From Streptomyces fructofermentans (GTDB taxonomy: Bacteria > Actinomycetota > Actinomycetes > Streptomycetales > Streptomycetaceae): 64,000 nt of DNA. The notes beneath the pieces were generated by a model. It searched no databases. It was not told the origin of the DNA and saw only the letters and a list, made by a program, of their open reading frames with translations. Below are positions 45,996-53,820 of the stretch, in pieces (within the stretch, counting starts at the first letter, position 1; the number at the start of each line of letters is the position of its first letter). The stretch lies in contig NZ_BMWD01000015.1 of the NCBI RefSeq assembly GCF_014651055.1, forward strand, positions 62,001 to 126,000, read 5' to 3'. A program made the position numbers and the translations under genes.

Positions 45996-46688
45996 TCAGG
46001 GCTTCACCCACGCGTACCGGTGCTCGGGGCGCCCCGTGTCGCCGTACTTGAGGGAGAGGTGAAGACGCCCCGCCTGCTCCAGATGGCGGAGGTAGCGCTG
46101 AGCGGTGGAGCGGCTGAGGCCCGTCTCGGCGGCGACCTCGTGGGCGGACAGCGGGTGGTCGGCCCGGTGCAGGACAGCACAGATCAGGTCCGACGTCGGC
46201 TCCGAATGGCCGCTGGGCAGGCCGGGGGACGAAGGGACCGGTGTCGTGCGCAGCGCGCCGAAGATGCGGTCGACCTGCTCCTGCCCGGCAACGCCCCGGT
46301 CGCCGACCCGGTCGACCGTGCGGCGCAGGGCGGCGTACGAGTCGAGCCGGGTGCGCAGCGCGGCGAAGGTGAAGGGCTTGACCAGGTAGTGCAGGGCTCC
46401 GAGGCGCATCGCGGTGCGCACGGTCTCCACGTCGCCGGCCGCTGTGATCATGATGACGTCGGACCCGTAGCCGATCTCCCGCATCTGCTGGACGAGTTCG
46501 AGGCCGGTCCGGTCGGGCAGGTAGTGGTCGAGCAGGATCAGGTCGACGGACCCGCGGGCCACCGCGGCCAGTGCCTGGGCGGCGTTGTGCGCGCGGTCGA
46601 CCACCCGGAAACCGGGCACTCTGCCCACGTACTTGGCGTTGATCTCGGCGACACGGAAGTCGTCGTCGACGACCAGGACGTCAATCAT
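45996..46688 (-). CDS. CitB/DcuR-type response regulator 1
   Basis: 230 residues from ATG (MIDVLVVDDDFRVAE) after GAGAGAGG; the frame extends to 46829 but not as a receiver domain. Phosphorylated Asp in VDLILLDHYLPDRTG (near residue 55), conserved Lys in LHYLVKPFTF. The C-terminal domain is a winged helix with AHEVAAETGLSRSTAQRYL. It is about 60% identical by eye to the second regulator at 47069-47749, including the last 20 residues (LSLKYGDTGRPEHRY). No kinase gene adjoins it on the same strand; the nearby DcuS/CitA-type kinase may serve both. Confidence 0.88.
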   Translation of the reverse strand: MIDVLVVDDDFRVAEINAKYVGRVPGFRVVDRAHNAAQALAAVARGSVDLILLDHYLPDRTGLELVQQMREIGYGSDVIMITAAGDVETVRTAMRLGALHYLVKPFTFAALRTRLDSYAALRRTVDRVGDRGVAGQEQVDRIFGALRTTPVPSSPGLPSGHSEPTSDLICAVLHRADHPLSAHEVAAETGLSRSTAQRYLRHLEQAGRLHLSLKYGDTGRPEHRYAWVKP

Positions 46689-46743
46689 CGGGCCTCTCTC
46701 CCCGAGCCCGGGCGACCGGTGGGCCCGCGCTGTCGGCTCCAGT

Positions 46744-46790
46744 GTTCTAGCGCGAGCAGAACGAGCACAACACCCTTCTGCGAGCAGAAG
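46744..46790. promoter_or_regulatory. Palindrome and direct repeats upstream of response regulator 1
   Basis: CTTCTGC-GA-GCAGAAG is a perfect palindrome at 46775-46790. The 10-mer GCGAGCAGAA occurs at 46752 and 46780, 28 bp apart, and the first copy is flanked by GTTCT/AGAAC (46744-46762). The cluster is 56-102 bases before the start of the regulator gene. The rest of the 380-bp gap (46689-47068) shows no gene. Confidence 0.6.
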
Positions 46791-47068
46791 AACGCCTTGC
46801 GCCCACAAGACTGATGCCGTGGCCGCCACGCTCTCTACCGTCCCGGGGCATGGGCACGCCCACCCGCCCCGCCGACCGACCGCGGGGGCGGGCGGCAGGT
46901 GCTCGGGGCGGTCGTCCCTGCGTGGCGGACACCGGATGCGGGCCCGGCGACAACGGGCCCGGCGGGGTTCGCGGCGCGGCCGCCCGCCGACCCTCGTACG
47001 GCTGAACTCCCCTGCCGGCCCGTACGGAGGAGGGACACGGTTGCTTCCCCCGGACCCCGGCCGTGTCC

Positions 47069-47749
47069 TCAGGCGCGGGTCGCCCAGACGTAACGGTGCT
47101 CCGGGCGGCCCGCGTCACCGTACTTCAGCGACAGCGTGGCCCGTCCGGTGCGCTCGAGGAGCTTCAGGTAGCGCTGGGCGGTCTGCCGGCTGAGCCCGGT
47201 GCCGTCGGCGACATCCTGGGCCGACAGGGGCCCCTCGGCCGTCATCAGCGCCCGGCGCACGGTTTCCGCGGTGGTCGGGGAGTGGCCCTTGGGCAGATCG
47301 GGCTCCGAACCGGCGGAGAGGGCGCCGAAGATGCGGTCGACCTCGGACTGCTCGGCCTCGCCACCCCCGTCGAGCGTGCGGCGCAGGTGCGCGTACGCCT
47401 CCAACTTGGCCCGCAGCCCCGCGAAGGCGAACGGTTTCACCAGGTACTGGAGCGCGCCGTGGCGCATCGCCGCCTGGACGGTCGAGACGTCACGGGCCGC
47501 GGTCACCATGATCACGTCGGTCTGATGGCCGCGCCTGCGCATCTCCCGGACGACCGCGAGCCCCGTCTCGTCGGGCAGGTAGTGGTCGAGGAGCACCAGG
47601 TCCAGGTCCGGCAGCTCCTCCAACCGCCGCAGCGCCTCCGCGGCGGAGTGCGCCTCGGCCGCGACGCGGAACCCCGCGACCTTGGCCACGTAGGCGGCGT
47701 TGACCCGGGCGACCCGGACGTCGTCGTCCACGACCAGTACCTCGATCAT
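47069..47749 (-). CDS. CitB/DcuR-type response regulator 2
   Basis: 226 residues, MIEVLVVDDDVRVAR start. Phosphoacceptor Asp in LDLVLLDHYLPDETG, Lys in LQYLVKPFAF, winged helix AQDVADGTGLSRQTAQRYLK. Its ATG overlaps the stop of the kinase gene upstream by ATGA, so it is the cognate partner of that kinase. It is a close paralogue of the regulator at 45996-46688, apparently a tandem duplication. Confidence 0.92.
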   Translation of the reverse strand: MIEVLVVDDDVRVARVNAAYVAKVAGFRVAAEAHSAAEALRRLEELPDLDLVLLDHYLPDETGLAVVREMRRRGHQTDVIMVTAARDVSTVQAAMRHGALQYLVKPFAFAGLRAKLEAYAHLRRTLDGGGEAEQSEVDRIFGALSAGSEPDLPKGHSPTTAETVRRALMTAEGPLSAQDVADGTGLSRQTAQRYLKLLERTGRATLSLKYGDAGRPEHRYVWATRA

Positions 47750-49461
47750 CGCGACTCCTCTGCGGCTGCTGCGGCCTCTTCTGCGGCCCCTTCGACGGAC
47801 GTGGTGAAGTTCTCCAGGAGGAAGCCGGCGGCGGGCTCCGGGGCGAGGCCCGGATCCGCCAGCGCCTCGGGGAGCACGACGGTGAACACCGCGCCGCCTC
47901 CGTCCGCCTCCGCGACCCGTGCGCTGCCACCCTGCCGTTCGGCGAGCCGTCGCACCAGGGAGAGACCGATGCCCCTTTTGCCGTGGGCGGGCGGCTGTTT
48001 CGTGGACCAGCCGTCCGTGAAGATCAACTCGCGTTGTCCGGAAGGGATGCCCGGTCCGGTGTCGCGCACCGTGAGGACCGCCGTGCGCCCCTCTGCACGC
48101 AGTTCGACCTCCACGCGCGCGTGGCCGGTGCCCGCGACGGCGTCGAGCGCGTTGTCGACGAGGTTCCCCATCACCGTCACCAGACCCCGGGGATCGATCA
48201 ACCGGTCGGGCAGCAGCGTCCCGTCGGAGATCCGCAGAGCCACTCCGCGCTCCGCGGCGACGGTGGCCTTGCCCACCAGGAGGGCGGCCAGCAGGGGATC
48301 GTGGATCTTCTCGGTGACCTGCTCGGCGGTCGCCCTGTGCTCGCCCACCACCTCTCCGACGAACTCGACGGCCTCCTCGTACATCTCCAGTTCCAGCAGT
48401 CCGAGCAGTGTGTGCATCCGGTTGGCGTGCTCGTGGTCCTGGGCGCGCAGGGCGTCGATCAGCCCCCGGGTCGAATCCAGCTCGCGGCCCAGCCGCTCCA
48501 CCTCGGTGCGGTCGCGCAGGGTGGCCACGGCACCGCCGTCGTCGGTCGGCATGCGGTTGGCGACGAGTACCCGCTGACCTCGGACCGTCAGCAGGTCGGT
48601 CCCGGTCACCGTGCCGGCCAGCACGTCGGTCGTACGGCCTTCTCCCAGCGCCTCGGCCAACGGCTCGCCCACCGCTTCGTCGCCGATGCCGAGCAGGCGC
48701 CCCGCCTCGTCGTTGAGGAGCCGGATCCGGCCCTCCCGGTCCAGCGCGACGACGCCCTCCCGGATGCCGTGCAGCATCGCCTCGCGCTCCGCCAGGAGCC
48801 CCGCGATATCGGAGAAGGCCAGGTCGCGCGTCTGTCGCTGGACCCGCCTGGAGATCAGATAGGCGGCCAGCGCCCCCACCGCCAACGCCCCGCCCGCGTA
48901 CGCGAACAGACCGGGGATCGCATGGATGAGCCGGGCCCGCACACTGTCGTACTCGATGCCGACGGAGACCGCCCCGACGATGTCCCCCTCGTCGTCGCGC
49001 AGCGGCACCTTGCCGCGTGCGGAGCGGCCGAGCGTGCCGCTGTCGATCTGCATGACCTCCCGGCCCGCCAGCGCCTGCCGGGGATCGGTCGAGACGCGTT
49101 CGCCGATCTCCGCGGGGTTGGTGTGCGACCAGCGCACGCCGTCCATGTTCATGACCACGACGTACTCGGCGCCACTGGCCAGGCGTATCCGTTCAGCCTC
49201 GGCCTGCACGGGTCCGTCCGCCGACGCGGGCGTCGACGTCAGTTCCTCGGCGAGCCGCGGCTGCGCCGCCGTCGTCTGCGCGATCGCCAGCGCGCGGCGC
49301 ATCGCCTGGTCGTCCAACTGCTCGCTGAGCGGAGCGAGGAACAGACCCGTCGCGAGGACCGCGACACCGGCGGCTATCGCCACCAGCATCAGCAGCACCT
49401 GCGAGAACATCCGCCTCGGCATCCCGAGGCGCAGTCGTCGTGCGGGAGGCGTGGGACTCAT
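47746..49461 (-). CDS. DcuS/CitA-type sensor histidine kinase
   Basis: 571 residues from ATG (MSPTPPARRLRLGM); the frame extends to 50202 as a shadow. Layout: membrane segment near 22-42 (MLVAIAAGVAVLATGLFLA), extracellular Cache-like domain (about 43-185, VVMNMDGVRWSHTNPAEIGE, GSLGRSARGKV type), second membrane segment near 188-210, PAS domain (EAMLHGIREGVVALDREGRI), SpoOB-like phosphoacceptor helix DHEHANRMHTLLGLLEL, and the HATPase domain (VMGNLVDNALDAVAG, DTGPGIPSG, GKRGIGLSLVRRLAERQ). Such kinases sense external di- or tricarboxylates. The response regulator gene follows with ATGA overlap. Confidence 0.92.
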   Translation of the reverse strand: MSPTPPARRLRLGMPRRMFSQVLLMLVAIAAGVAVLATGLFLAPLSEQLDDQAMRRALAIAQTTAAQPRLAEELTSTPASADGPVQAEAERIRLASGAEYVVVMNMDGVRWSHTNPAEIGERVSTDPRQALAGREVMQIDSGTLGRSARGKVPLRDDEGDIVGAVSVGIEYDSVRARLIHAIPGLFAYAGGALAVGALAAYLISRRVQRQTRDLAFSDIAGLLAEREAMLHGIREGVVALDREGRIRLLNDEAGRLLGIGDEAVGEPLAEALGEGRTTDVLAGTVTGTDLLTVRGQRVLVANRMPTDDGGAVATLRDRTEVERLGRELDSTRGLIDALRAQDHEHANRMHTLLGLLELEMYEEAVEFVGEVVGEHRATAEQVTEKIHDPLLAALLVGKATVAAERGVALRISDGTLLPDRLIDPRGLVTVMGNLVDNALDAVAGTGHARVEVELRAEGRTAVLTVRDTGPGIPSGQRELIFTDGWSTKQPPAHGKRGIGLSLVRRLAERQGGSARVAEADGGGAVFTVVLPEALADPGLAPEPAAGFLLENFTTSVEGAAEEAAAAAEESR

Positions 49462-49529
49462 GCCATGACGGTACGGGGAAGCGCGTCCGGCGCCCGAGGG
49501 GGTGTGGGTGGTACTCGTGCGGGCCGTGG

Positions 49530-50480
49530 TCAGCCGGCGTCGGCAGGCTCCGGGACGGCTTCGGTCAGTTCCCTGACCGCCATCACGTCCATCCGCGCGG
49601 GGGAGCCGAGGGCCGAGCCGCAGCTCTCGGGGCGGGGCGGCAGAGAGGCGCCCCGGGCCACCGTCACGAGCCATCGGCGGCCGTCCGTGTGCGCGACCGT
49701 GACCTCCCAGCGAGGAGCGGCGCCGGCCGTGCCGACGACGGCGAGCACGCCCGCCGCGTACTCGTGGGCGGCCGTGCGCACCGCGAGCTCCGCGGCCTGC
49801 CCGGGCCGCTCCCAGGCGGAGCTGCCCCGGCACCCCTCGGTGACGACCCGCCCTTCCCGCACGCCCTGGAGCACCTCCTTGACGGCATGCGCCTCGGCGC
49901 GCCCGTACGCGTACCCGGACGGCAGCACCAGGACCGTGGGGGAGAAGCGGTGGCCCCCCAGGTGCGTGACCTCCCAGACGCCCTCCACCCCGGAGGCGGC
50001 GAGTTCGGCGGCGAGTGGGCGGCCCAGGAGCGCGCAGCAGCGGTCGCGCTTGCCGTTGGTGCAGACGAGGGCCAGCGGTTCCCCGGTGTGGGGGCGGCCG
50101 TCGAGAGCGGAGTCGAAGGTGCCAGGCAGGCCCGCGCCCAGCCCGGCGAAGTCGAGGTCGAGCAGGCGCCGGGGGTCGGACGTGACGGCCTGGTGGAGCC
50201 ACGTGTTCCCCGGCGCGGTGTGGGCCGCGTACACCCGGCGTTCGGAGATGGTGCGGCAGTCGGCGTGGCGTCCCGGGCGGCGGATCAGCGCGATGCGTAC
50301 GCCGATGCCCTCAGCGGCCTTCTCCAGGGCGCGGCCGAGCACGGGGTCCAGGTGGCTCGACGTCAGCGCGTCAGCACCCCAGGGGCCCGGCTGCTCGATC
50401 AGGAGCCAGGTTCTCGCAGTGGCGGCGGTCCCCGCGAGGGGCTCCTCCAGGTCCCGGGAGACCTTGGCGCACGTACTCAC
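49530..50480 (-). CDS. Sucrase/ferredoxin-like family protein under iron control
   Basis: 316 residues, starting MSTCAKVSRDLEEPL. The family (sucraseferredoxin-like) has a thioredoxin-like ferredoxin fold. Visible features: TARTWLLIEQPGPWG near residue 23, the cysteine-bearing ALVCTNGKRDRCCALLGRPL near 138, and THLGGHRFSPTVLVLPSGYAYGR, which is the domain signature. The cysteines could hold a 2Fe-2S cluster. An iron box abuts the start codon, so the gene should be derepressed in iron starvation, consistent with a ferric-siderophore reductase or electron carrier; this role is inferred. Confidence 0.85.
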   Translation of the reverse strand: MSTCAKVSRDLEEPLAGTAATARTWLLIEQPGPWGADALTSSHLDPVLGRALEKAAEGIGVRIALIRRPGRHADCRTISERRVYAAHTAPGNTWLHQAVTSDPRRLLDLDFAGLGAGLPGTFDSALDGRPHTGEPLALVCTNGKRDRCCALLGRPLAAELAASGVEGVWEVTHLGGHRFSPTVLVLPSGYAYGRAEAHAVKEVLQGVREGRVVTEGCRGSSAWERPGQAAELAVRTAAHEYAAGVLAVVGTAGAAPRWEVTVAHTDGRRWLVTVARGASLPPRPESCGSALGSPARMDVMAVRELTEAVPEPADAG

Positions 50481-50499
50481 AGAGGTGAGCCTAACCTGA
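50481..50499. promoter_or_regulatory. Iron box (DmdR/DtxR operator)
   Basis: On the gene strand TCAGGTTAGGCTCACCTCT matches the Streptomyces iron-box consensus TTAGGTTAGGCTCACCTAA at 16 of 19 positions, including the whole core AGGTTAGGCTCACCT. It abuts the first codon of the minus-strand gene. Confidence 0.85.
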
Positions 50500-50531
50500 C
50501 TTGAACGACGGTGACGTACGGGGCGGGAGTG

Positions 50532-51791
50532 TCACCGCCCCGGAAGGGGCTGGGGCGGCCGCGGGCCCACGTACTGACCGCTGGGGCGCATCCGCAGCGG
50601 GGCCTCGCCGTACTCCTCCAGCGTGTGCGCGATCCAGCCCGCCGTGCGCGCCACGGCGAAGATCGTCTCGCCCGCCGAGCCGTGCATGCCGGAAGCGACC
50701 GTGAGGACCGCGAGGGCCAGGTCGACGTTGGCGTGCAGAGGTACGTGGCGGGCCGTGGTCGTCACGACGTCGCGGGCCGCGGCCAGCACGGGGGCGGCGC
50801 CGGGGACCTCCTCCAGCAGGGCGAACAGCGCCCGCGCGCGCGGGTCCTCGCCGGGATAGAGCCGGTGGCCGAGCCCGGGTACGCGCCGGCCCGCGCGCAG
50901 CTCGTCCTCGACCACGGGTGCCGCCGAGCCGCGGTCGAGGACGTCGAGGAGCATCCGGTGCGCCAGACCGCTGGCCGCGCCGTGCAGAGGGCCCTCCAGG
51001 ACGCCGAGGCCCGCCGAGACGGCGGCGTAGGCGTGGGCGCGCGCTGACGCGGCGACCCGGACCGCGAGGGTCGAGGCGGCCAGGTCGTGGTCGACGAGCA
51101 GGGCGAGCGCCGTGTCGAGGGCGCGCAGGGACGCCTCGTCGGCTGTCCGGCCGCTGAGCCCTGCCCACAGGCGGTGGGCCAGCGGGCCGTCGTCCGGGCG
51201 GCCGTGCCGCTTGGGCGGCAGGGCGGCGACCAGGGTGGGGATGAGGCTGCGCGCCGTACCGAGGACCGCCTCCTCGGAGAGGTCGAAGCGCAGCGGGTCC
51301 GCGGTGGCCGCGGCGATGGCCGCCACGCGGAGCCGGTCCGTCGGGCCCGTGTGCTCGGGCAGAGCGCCCACGGCGCGGCGGGCGACGGCGACCGAGGCCT
51401 CGGGTGCGGTGAACGTGATCCCGGGGCGCATGACCCCCGTCCAGAGCCACTCGGCCACCTCCTCGTACGAGTGCCGCGCCGCCAGCTCGGCCGCGTCGAC
51501 GCCTCGGAAGTAGTACCGGTCCTTGTCGATCAGGGTGATCCGGGTCCGTACGGAGAGCGTGCCGGTCGCCGGTGAACTCCGCACCGGTTCGCGCCTGTTG
51601 CGGCGGGCGAGTGCCTCGACCTCCCTGGTGTCGAAGGTGCTGCCCCGGCCGCCGGGGCCGCGGCGGCTGGAGAGCTGGCCGCGGCTCACGTACGCGTACA
51701 CCGTCTCGGGCTTCACTCCGAGCAGTTCGGCCGTCTCCCGAGTGCTGAGGCGCCGGCTCTCGGAGGTGCGGTCCTGTTCTTGATCCCTCAT
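50532..51791 (-). CDS. Citrate synthase-like protein with N-terminal helix-turn-helix
   Basis: 419 residues from ATG (MRDQEQDRTSES). Residues 10-65 are a MerR/excisionase-type DNA-binding domain: RRLSTRETAELLGVKPETVY, AYVSRGQLSSRRGPGGRGS and DTREVEALARR. A citrate synthase domain follows (about 85-410) with DHDLAASTLAVRVAASARA, GPLHGAASGLA (catalytic His), GHRLYPGEDPRA (second His) and HANVDLALAVL (Asp). Catalytic residues thus appear present. Condensation of oxaloacetate and acetyl-CoA may persist or the domain may act as a sensor. It is divergent from a second citrate synthase gene, and a perfect AT-rich palindrome lies between them, 27 bases upstream of this start. Confidence 0.88.
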   Translation of the reverse strand: MRDQEQDRTSESRRLSTRETAELLGVKPETVYAYVSRGQLSSRRGPGGRGSTFDTREVEALARRNRREPVRSSPATGTLSVRTRITLIDKDRYYFRGVDAAELAARHSYEEVAEWLWTGVMRPGITFTAPEASVAVARRAVGALPEHTGPTDRLRVAAIAAATADPLRFDLSEEAVLGTARSLIPTLVAALPPKRHGRPDDGPLAHRLWAGLSGRTADEASLRALDTALALLVDHDLAASTLAVRVAASARAHAYAAVSAGLGVLEGPLHGAASGLAHRMLLDVLDRGSAAPVVEDELRAGRRVPGLGHRLYPGEDPRARALFALLEEVPGAAPVLAAARDVVTTTARHVPLHANVDLALAVLTVASGMHGSAGETIFAVARTAGWIAHTLEEYGEAPLRMRPSGQYVGPRPPQPLPGR

Positions 51792-51818
51792 GCGGGCCAC
51801 CGTATCTGTACAGGTCTC

Positions 51819-51837
51819 ATATTGATTCAATCAATAT
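51819..51837. promoter_or_regulatory. 19-bp perfect AT-rich palindrome between divergent citrate synthase genes
   Basis: ATATTGATT-C-AATCAATAT has 17 A/T bases out of 19 if the central C is set apart from the two G/C pairs; it stands out from the surrounding high-GC sequence. It is 27 bases from one start and 53 from the other. It is the likely operator, perhaps bound by the HTH-citrate synthase itself. Confidence 0.75.
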
Positions 51838-51890
51838 TGACAAGAAATAAGTCAAGCATGGACAGTCGAATCAAGTCCAGGGAGGAAAGC

Positions 51891-53057
51891 ATGTCGATCA
51901 ACCGGGCCGAGACCGCCCCTGTCGATGTACCGCGAGGACTCGCGGGCGTCGTCGTCACCGACACCGTGCTGGGTGACGTCAGAGGGACCGAGGGCTTCTA
52001 CCACTACCGCCAGTACTCGGCCGTCGATCTCGCGAGGACACGCGGCTTCGAGGACATCTGGCACCTGCTGATGCACGGTGAACTCCCGGACGAGGCGCAG
52101 CGTTCCGCCTTCGTCGCACGGACGGCCGAACTGCGGCGGCTGCCCGCGGAGGTACGGGCGGCGCTGCCCGTCATCGCCGCGGCGAGCGAGGGATCGGGGG
52201 CGCTGTCCGGGCTGAGGACCGCGCTGTCGCTGCTCGGTGCGGCGCGGGGGTTCAAGCCGGTGTACGACCTCGACACCGAGCGTCGACGGGCCGACGCGCT
52301 CGCGGCGTCGGCCGCCGTGCCGACACTGCTGACCGCGCTGTACCGGCTCGGGCAGGGGCTCGAACCGGTCGAGCCGCGTGACGACCTGCCCTACGCGGCG
52401 AACTACCTCTACATGTTGACGGGTTCGGAGCCGGAGCCCCAGCGGGCCCGCGCGATCGAGCAGTACCTGATCTCGACCATTGATCACGGATTCAATGCGT
52501 CAACGTTCACGGCCCGGGTGATCACGTCGACAGGTGCTGACGTGGCCGCCTGCCTGGTCGGCGCGGTGGGGGCACTCTCGGGGCCGCTCCACGGTGGTGC
52601 CCCGAGCAGGGCGCTGGACACCCTCGACGTGATCGGAACGCCCGACCGCATCGACTCCTGGATCCGGGAACGGGTGCTCGCCGGCGACCGCATCATGGGC
52701 TTCGGGCATCCCGTGTACCGCACGGAGGACCCCAGGTCCCGGATGCTCCGGGGCATCGCCGAGCAGTTCGGCGGCCCGCTGGTCGACTTCGCTGTTGAGG
52801 TCGAACGCAGGGTGGAGGCGATCCTCGCGGAGTTGAAGCCCGGCCGTGAGCTGCACACGAACGTGGAGTTCTACGCGGGTGTCGTCATGGAGCTCTGCGG
52901 GCTTCCGCGCGAGATGTTCACGCCGACCTTCGCGGCGGCGCGGGTGGTGGGGTGGAGCGCCAACATCCTCGAACAGGCCGAGGATCCGAAGATCATCCGC
53001 CCGGCGGCCCGTTACGTGGGACCGGGTGCGCCGGTGGCCGTGCCCGCGGTGGCTTGA
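51891..53057 (+). CDS. Citrate synthase / 2-methylcitrate synthase family protein
   Basis: 388 residues from ATG (MSINRAETAPVDV) 5 bases after GGAGGAAA; an in-frame ATG at 51858 is less well placed. Motifs: RGTEGFYHYRQYSAVDLA, IDHGFNASTFTARVI, GPLHGGAPSRAL (catalytic His), GFGHPVYRTEDPRSRM and NVEFYAGVVMELCG. The position of the catalytic Asp in NVDFY-type motifs holds Glu here, which may alter activity. It is an enzyme condensing an acyl-CoA with oxaloacetate. It is read divergently from the HTH-citrate synthase. Confidence 0.88.
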   Translation: MSINRAETAPVDVPRGLAGVVVTDTVLGDVRGTEGFYHYRQYSAVDLARTRGFEDIWHLLMHGELPDEAQRSAFVARTAELRRLPAEVRAALPVIAAASEGSGALSGLRTALSLLGAARGFKPVYDLDTERRRADALAASAAVPTLLTALYRLGQGLEPVEPRDDLPYAANYLYMLTGSEPEPQRARAIEQYLISTIDHGFNASTFTARVITSTGADVAACLVGAVGALSGPLHGGAPSRALDTLDVIGTPDRIDSWIRERVLAGDRIMGFGHPVYRTEDPRSRMLRGIAEQFGGPLVDFAVEVERRVEAILAELKPGRELHTNVEFYAGVVMELCGLPREMFTPTFAAARVVGWSANILEQAEDPKIIRPAARYVGPGAPVAVPAVA

Positions 53058-53159
53058 GGGCCTTGCCTGGAGCCGTCGCATGCATGGGTGGACGCGCGGA
53101 GGGCCCGGTCGCGCACCGTGCACATAGTCCAGTCAACGGAGTTCGTGCACAACGAAATT

Positions 53160-53186
53160 GACCCGGCATCGTGTTGATGCCGGGTC
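53160..53186 (+). terminator. Terminator after the citrate synthase gene
   Basis: GACCCGGCATC (53160-53170) pairs with 53176-53186 around GTGTT, 102 bases after the stop; it also precedes the convergent small gene. Confidence 0.75.
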
Positions 53187-53231
53187 GGTCGACCACGCCA
53201 GGGCGAGGTGAACCCTGTCCGGAGAGTCCGG

Positions 53232-53468
53232 TCAGGCCTCGGGGATGTCCGCCTTCGCGCGCACCAAGGTGTCGCGCGTGATCACCACGATGCGTTCGTA
53301 GTCGGCACGTGAAGCGTCGGGCGGAAGCTCCGCGTCGAGTTCCTTGGTGGCCTCTCGACCGATGACAGCGAAGCTGCCGTCGCTGAGCTCAAAGATGTCG
53401 GGGCACGACTGACCAGTAGCGCTCCCGCGCTCGCGTGGTGAAGCCCCGACACGTCGCACGATCTTCAC
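53232..53468 (-). CDS. Small conserved hypothetical protein, 78 aa
   Basis: GTG start. The sequence MKIVRRVGASPRERGSATGQ then CPDIFELSDGSFAVIGREAT and ERIVVITRDTLVRAKADI is well ordered, hydrophilic and acidic at the end, and looks like a small alpha/beta protein common in actinobacteria. I do not know its function. A doubtful ORF upstream overlaps it by GTGA. Confidence 0.7.
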   Translation of the reverse strand: MKIVRRVGASPRERGSATGQSCPDIFELSDGSFAVIGREATKELDAELPPDASRADYERIVVITRDTLVRAKADIPEA

Positions 53469-53671
53469 GGATAGTTTCCAACCTTATAGCTCGATGAATG
53501 GCTTTTCTCCGAGCTGTGCAGGTTCCTCGGAGCGTGCGGACTCCGAGATTCGTGGTCGTCGGAGGCGATCTCCGAGCGCGTTGGGTGGTCGTCGGAGTGC
53601 CCGACCACACAGGGAGGGCAGCGAAGGCAACAATAGCCATCCGGTTGCTCGTGGTGTGTGAGAAACGGCAT
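53465..53671 (-). CDS. Doubtful 68-codon ORF upstream of the 78-aa gene
   Basis: MPFLTHHEQPDGYCCLRCPP with Ser/His-rich continuation. Its stop overlaps the next start by GTGA, which hints at coupling, and the region is lower in GC than its surroundings. The two CxxC-like pairs could bind metal. No homologous family is recognised and coding is uncertain. Confidence 0.25.
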   Translation of the reverse strand: MPFLTHHEQPDGYCCLRCPPCVVGHSDDHPTRSEIASDDHESRSPHAPRNLHSSEKSHSSSYKVGNYP

Positions 53672-53820
53672 GTGGCCCAGTGAACTTTTCCGGCCTTCCT
53701 TGACGTCAGGTGGCGTTGGGATGATTAGCGCCCATTGGGGCCGTTGACCGTTGCAAGGAAGCGCGGACGCTGTGCACCGAGACGTGAACGGCGAGCGTGG
53801 GGAGTGGAGCGTTCGGGACG

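Noticed and set aside
53232..53468. Toxin-antitoxin pair from two overlapping small ORFs.
   Set aside because: The upstream ORF has no antitoxin or toxin fold and its composition is doubtful.
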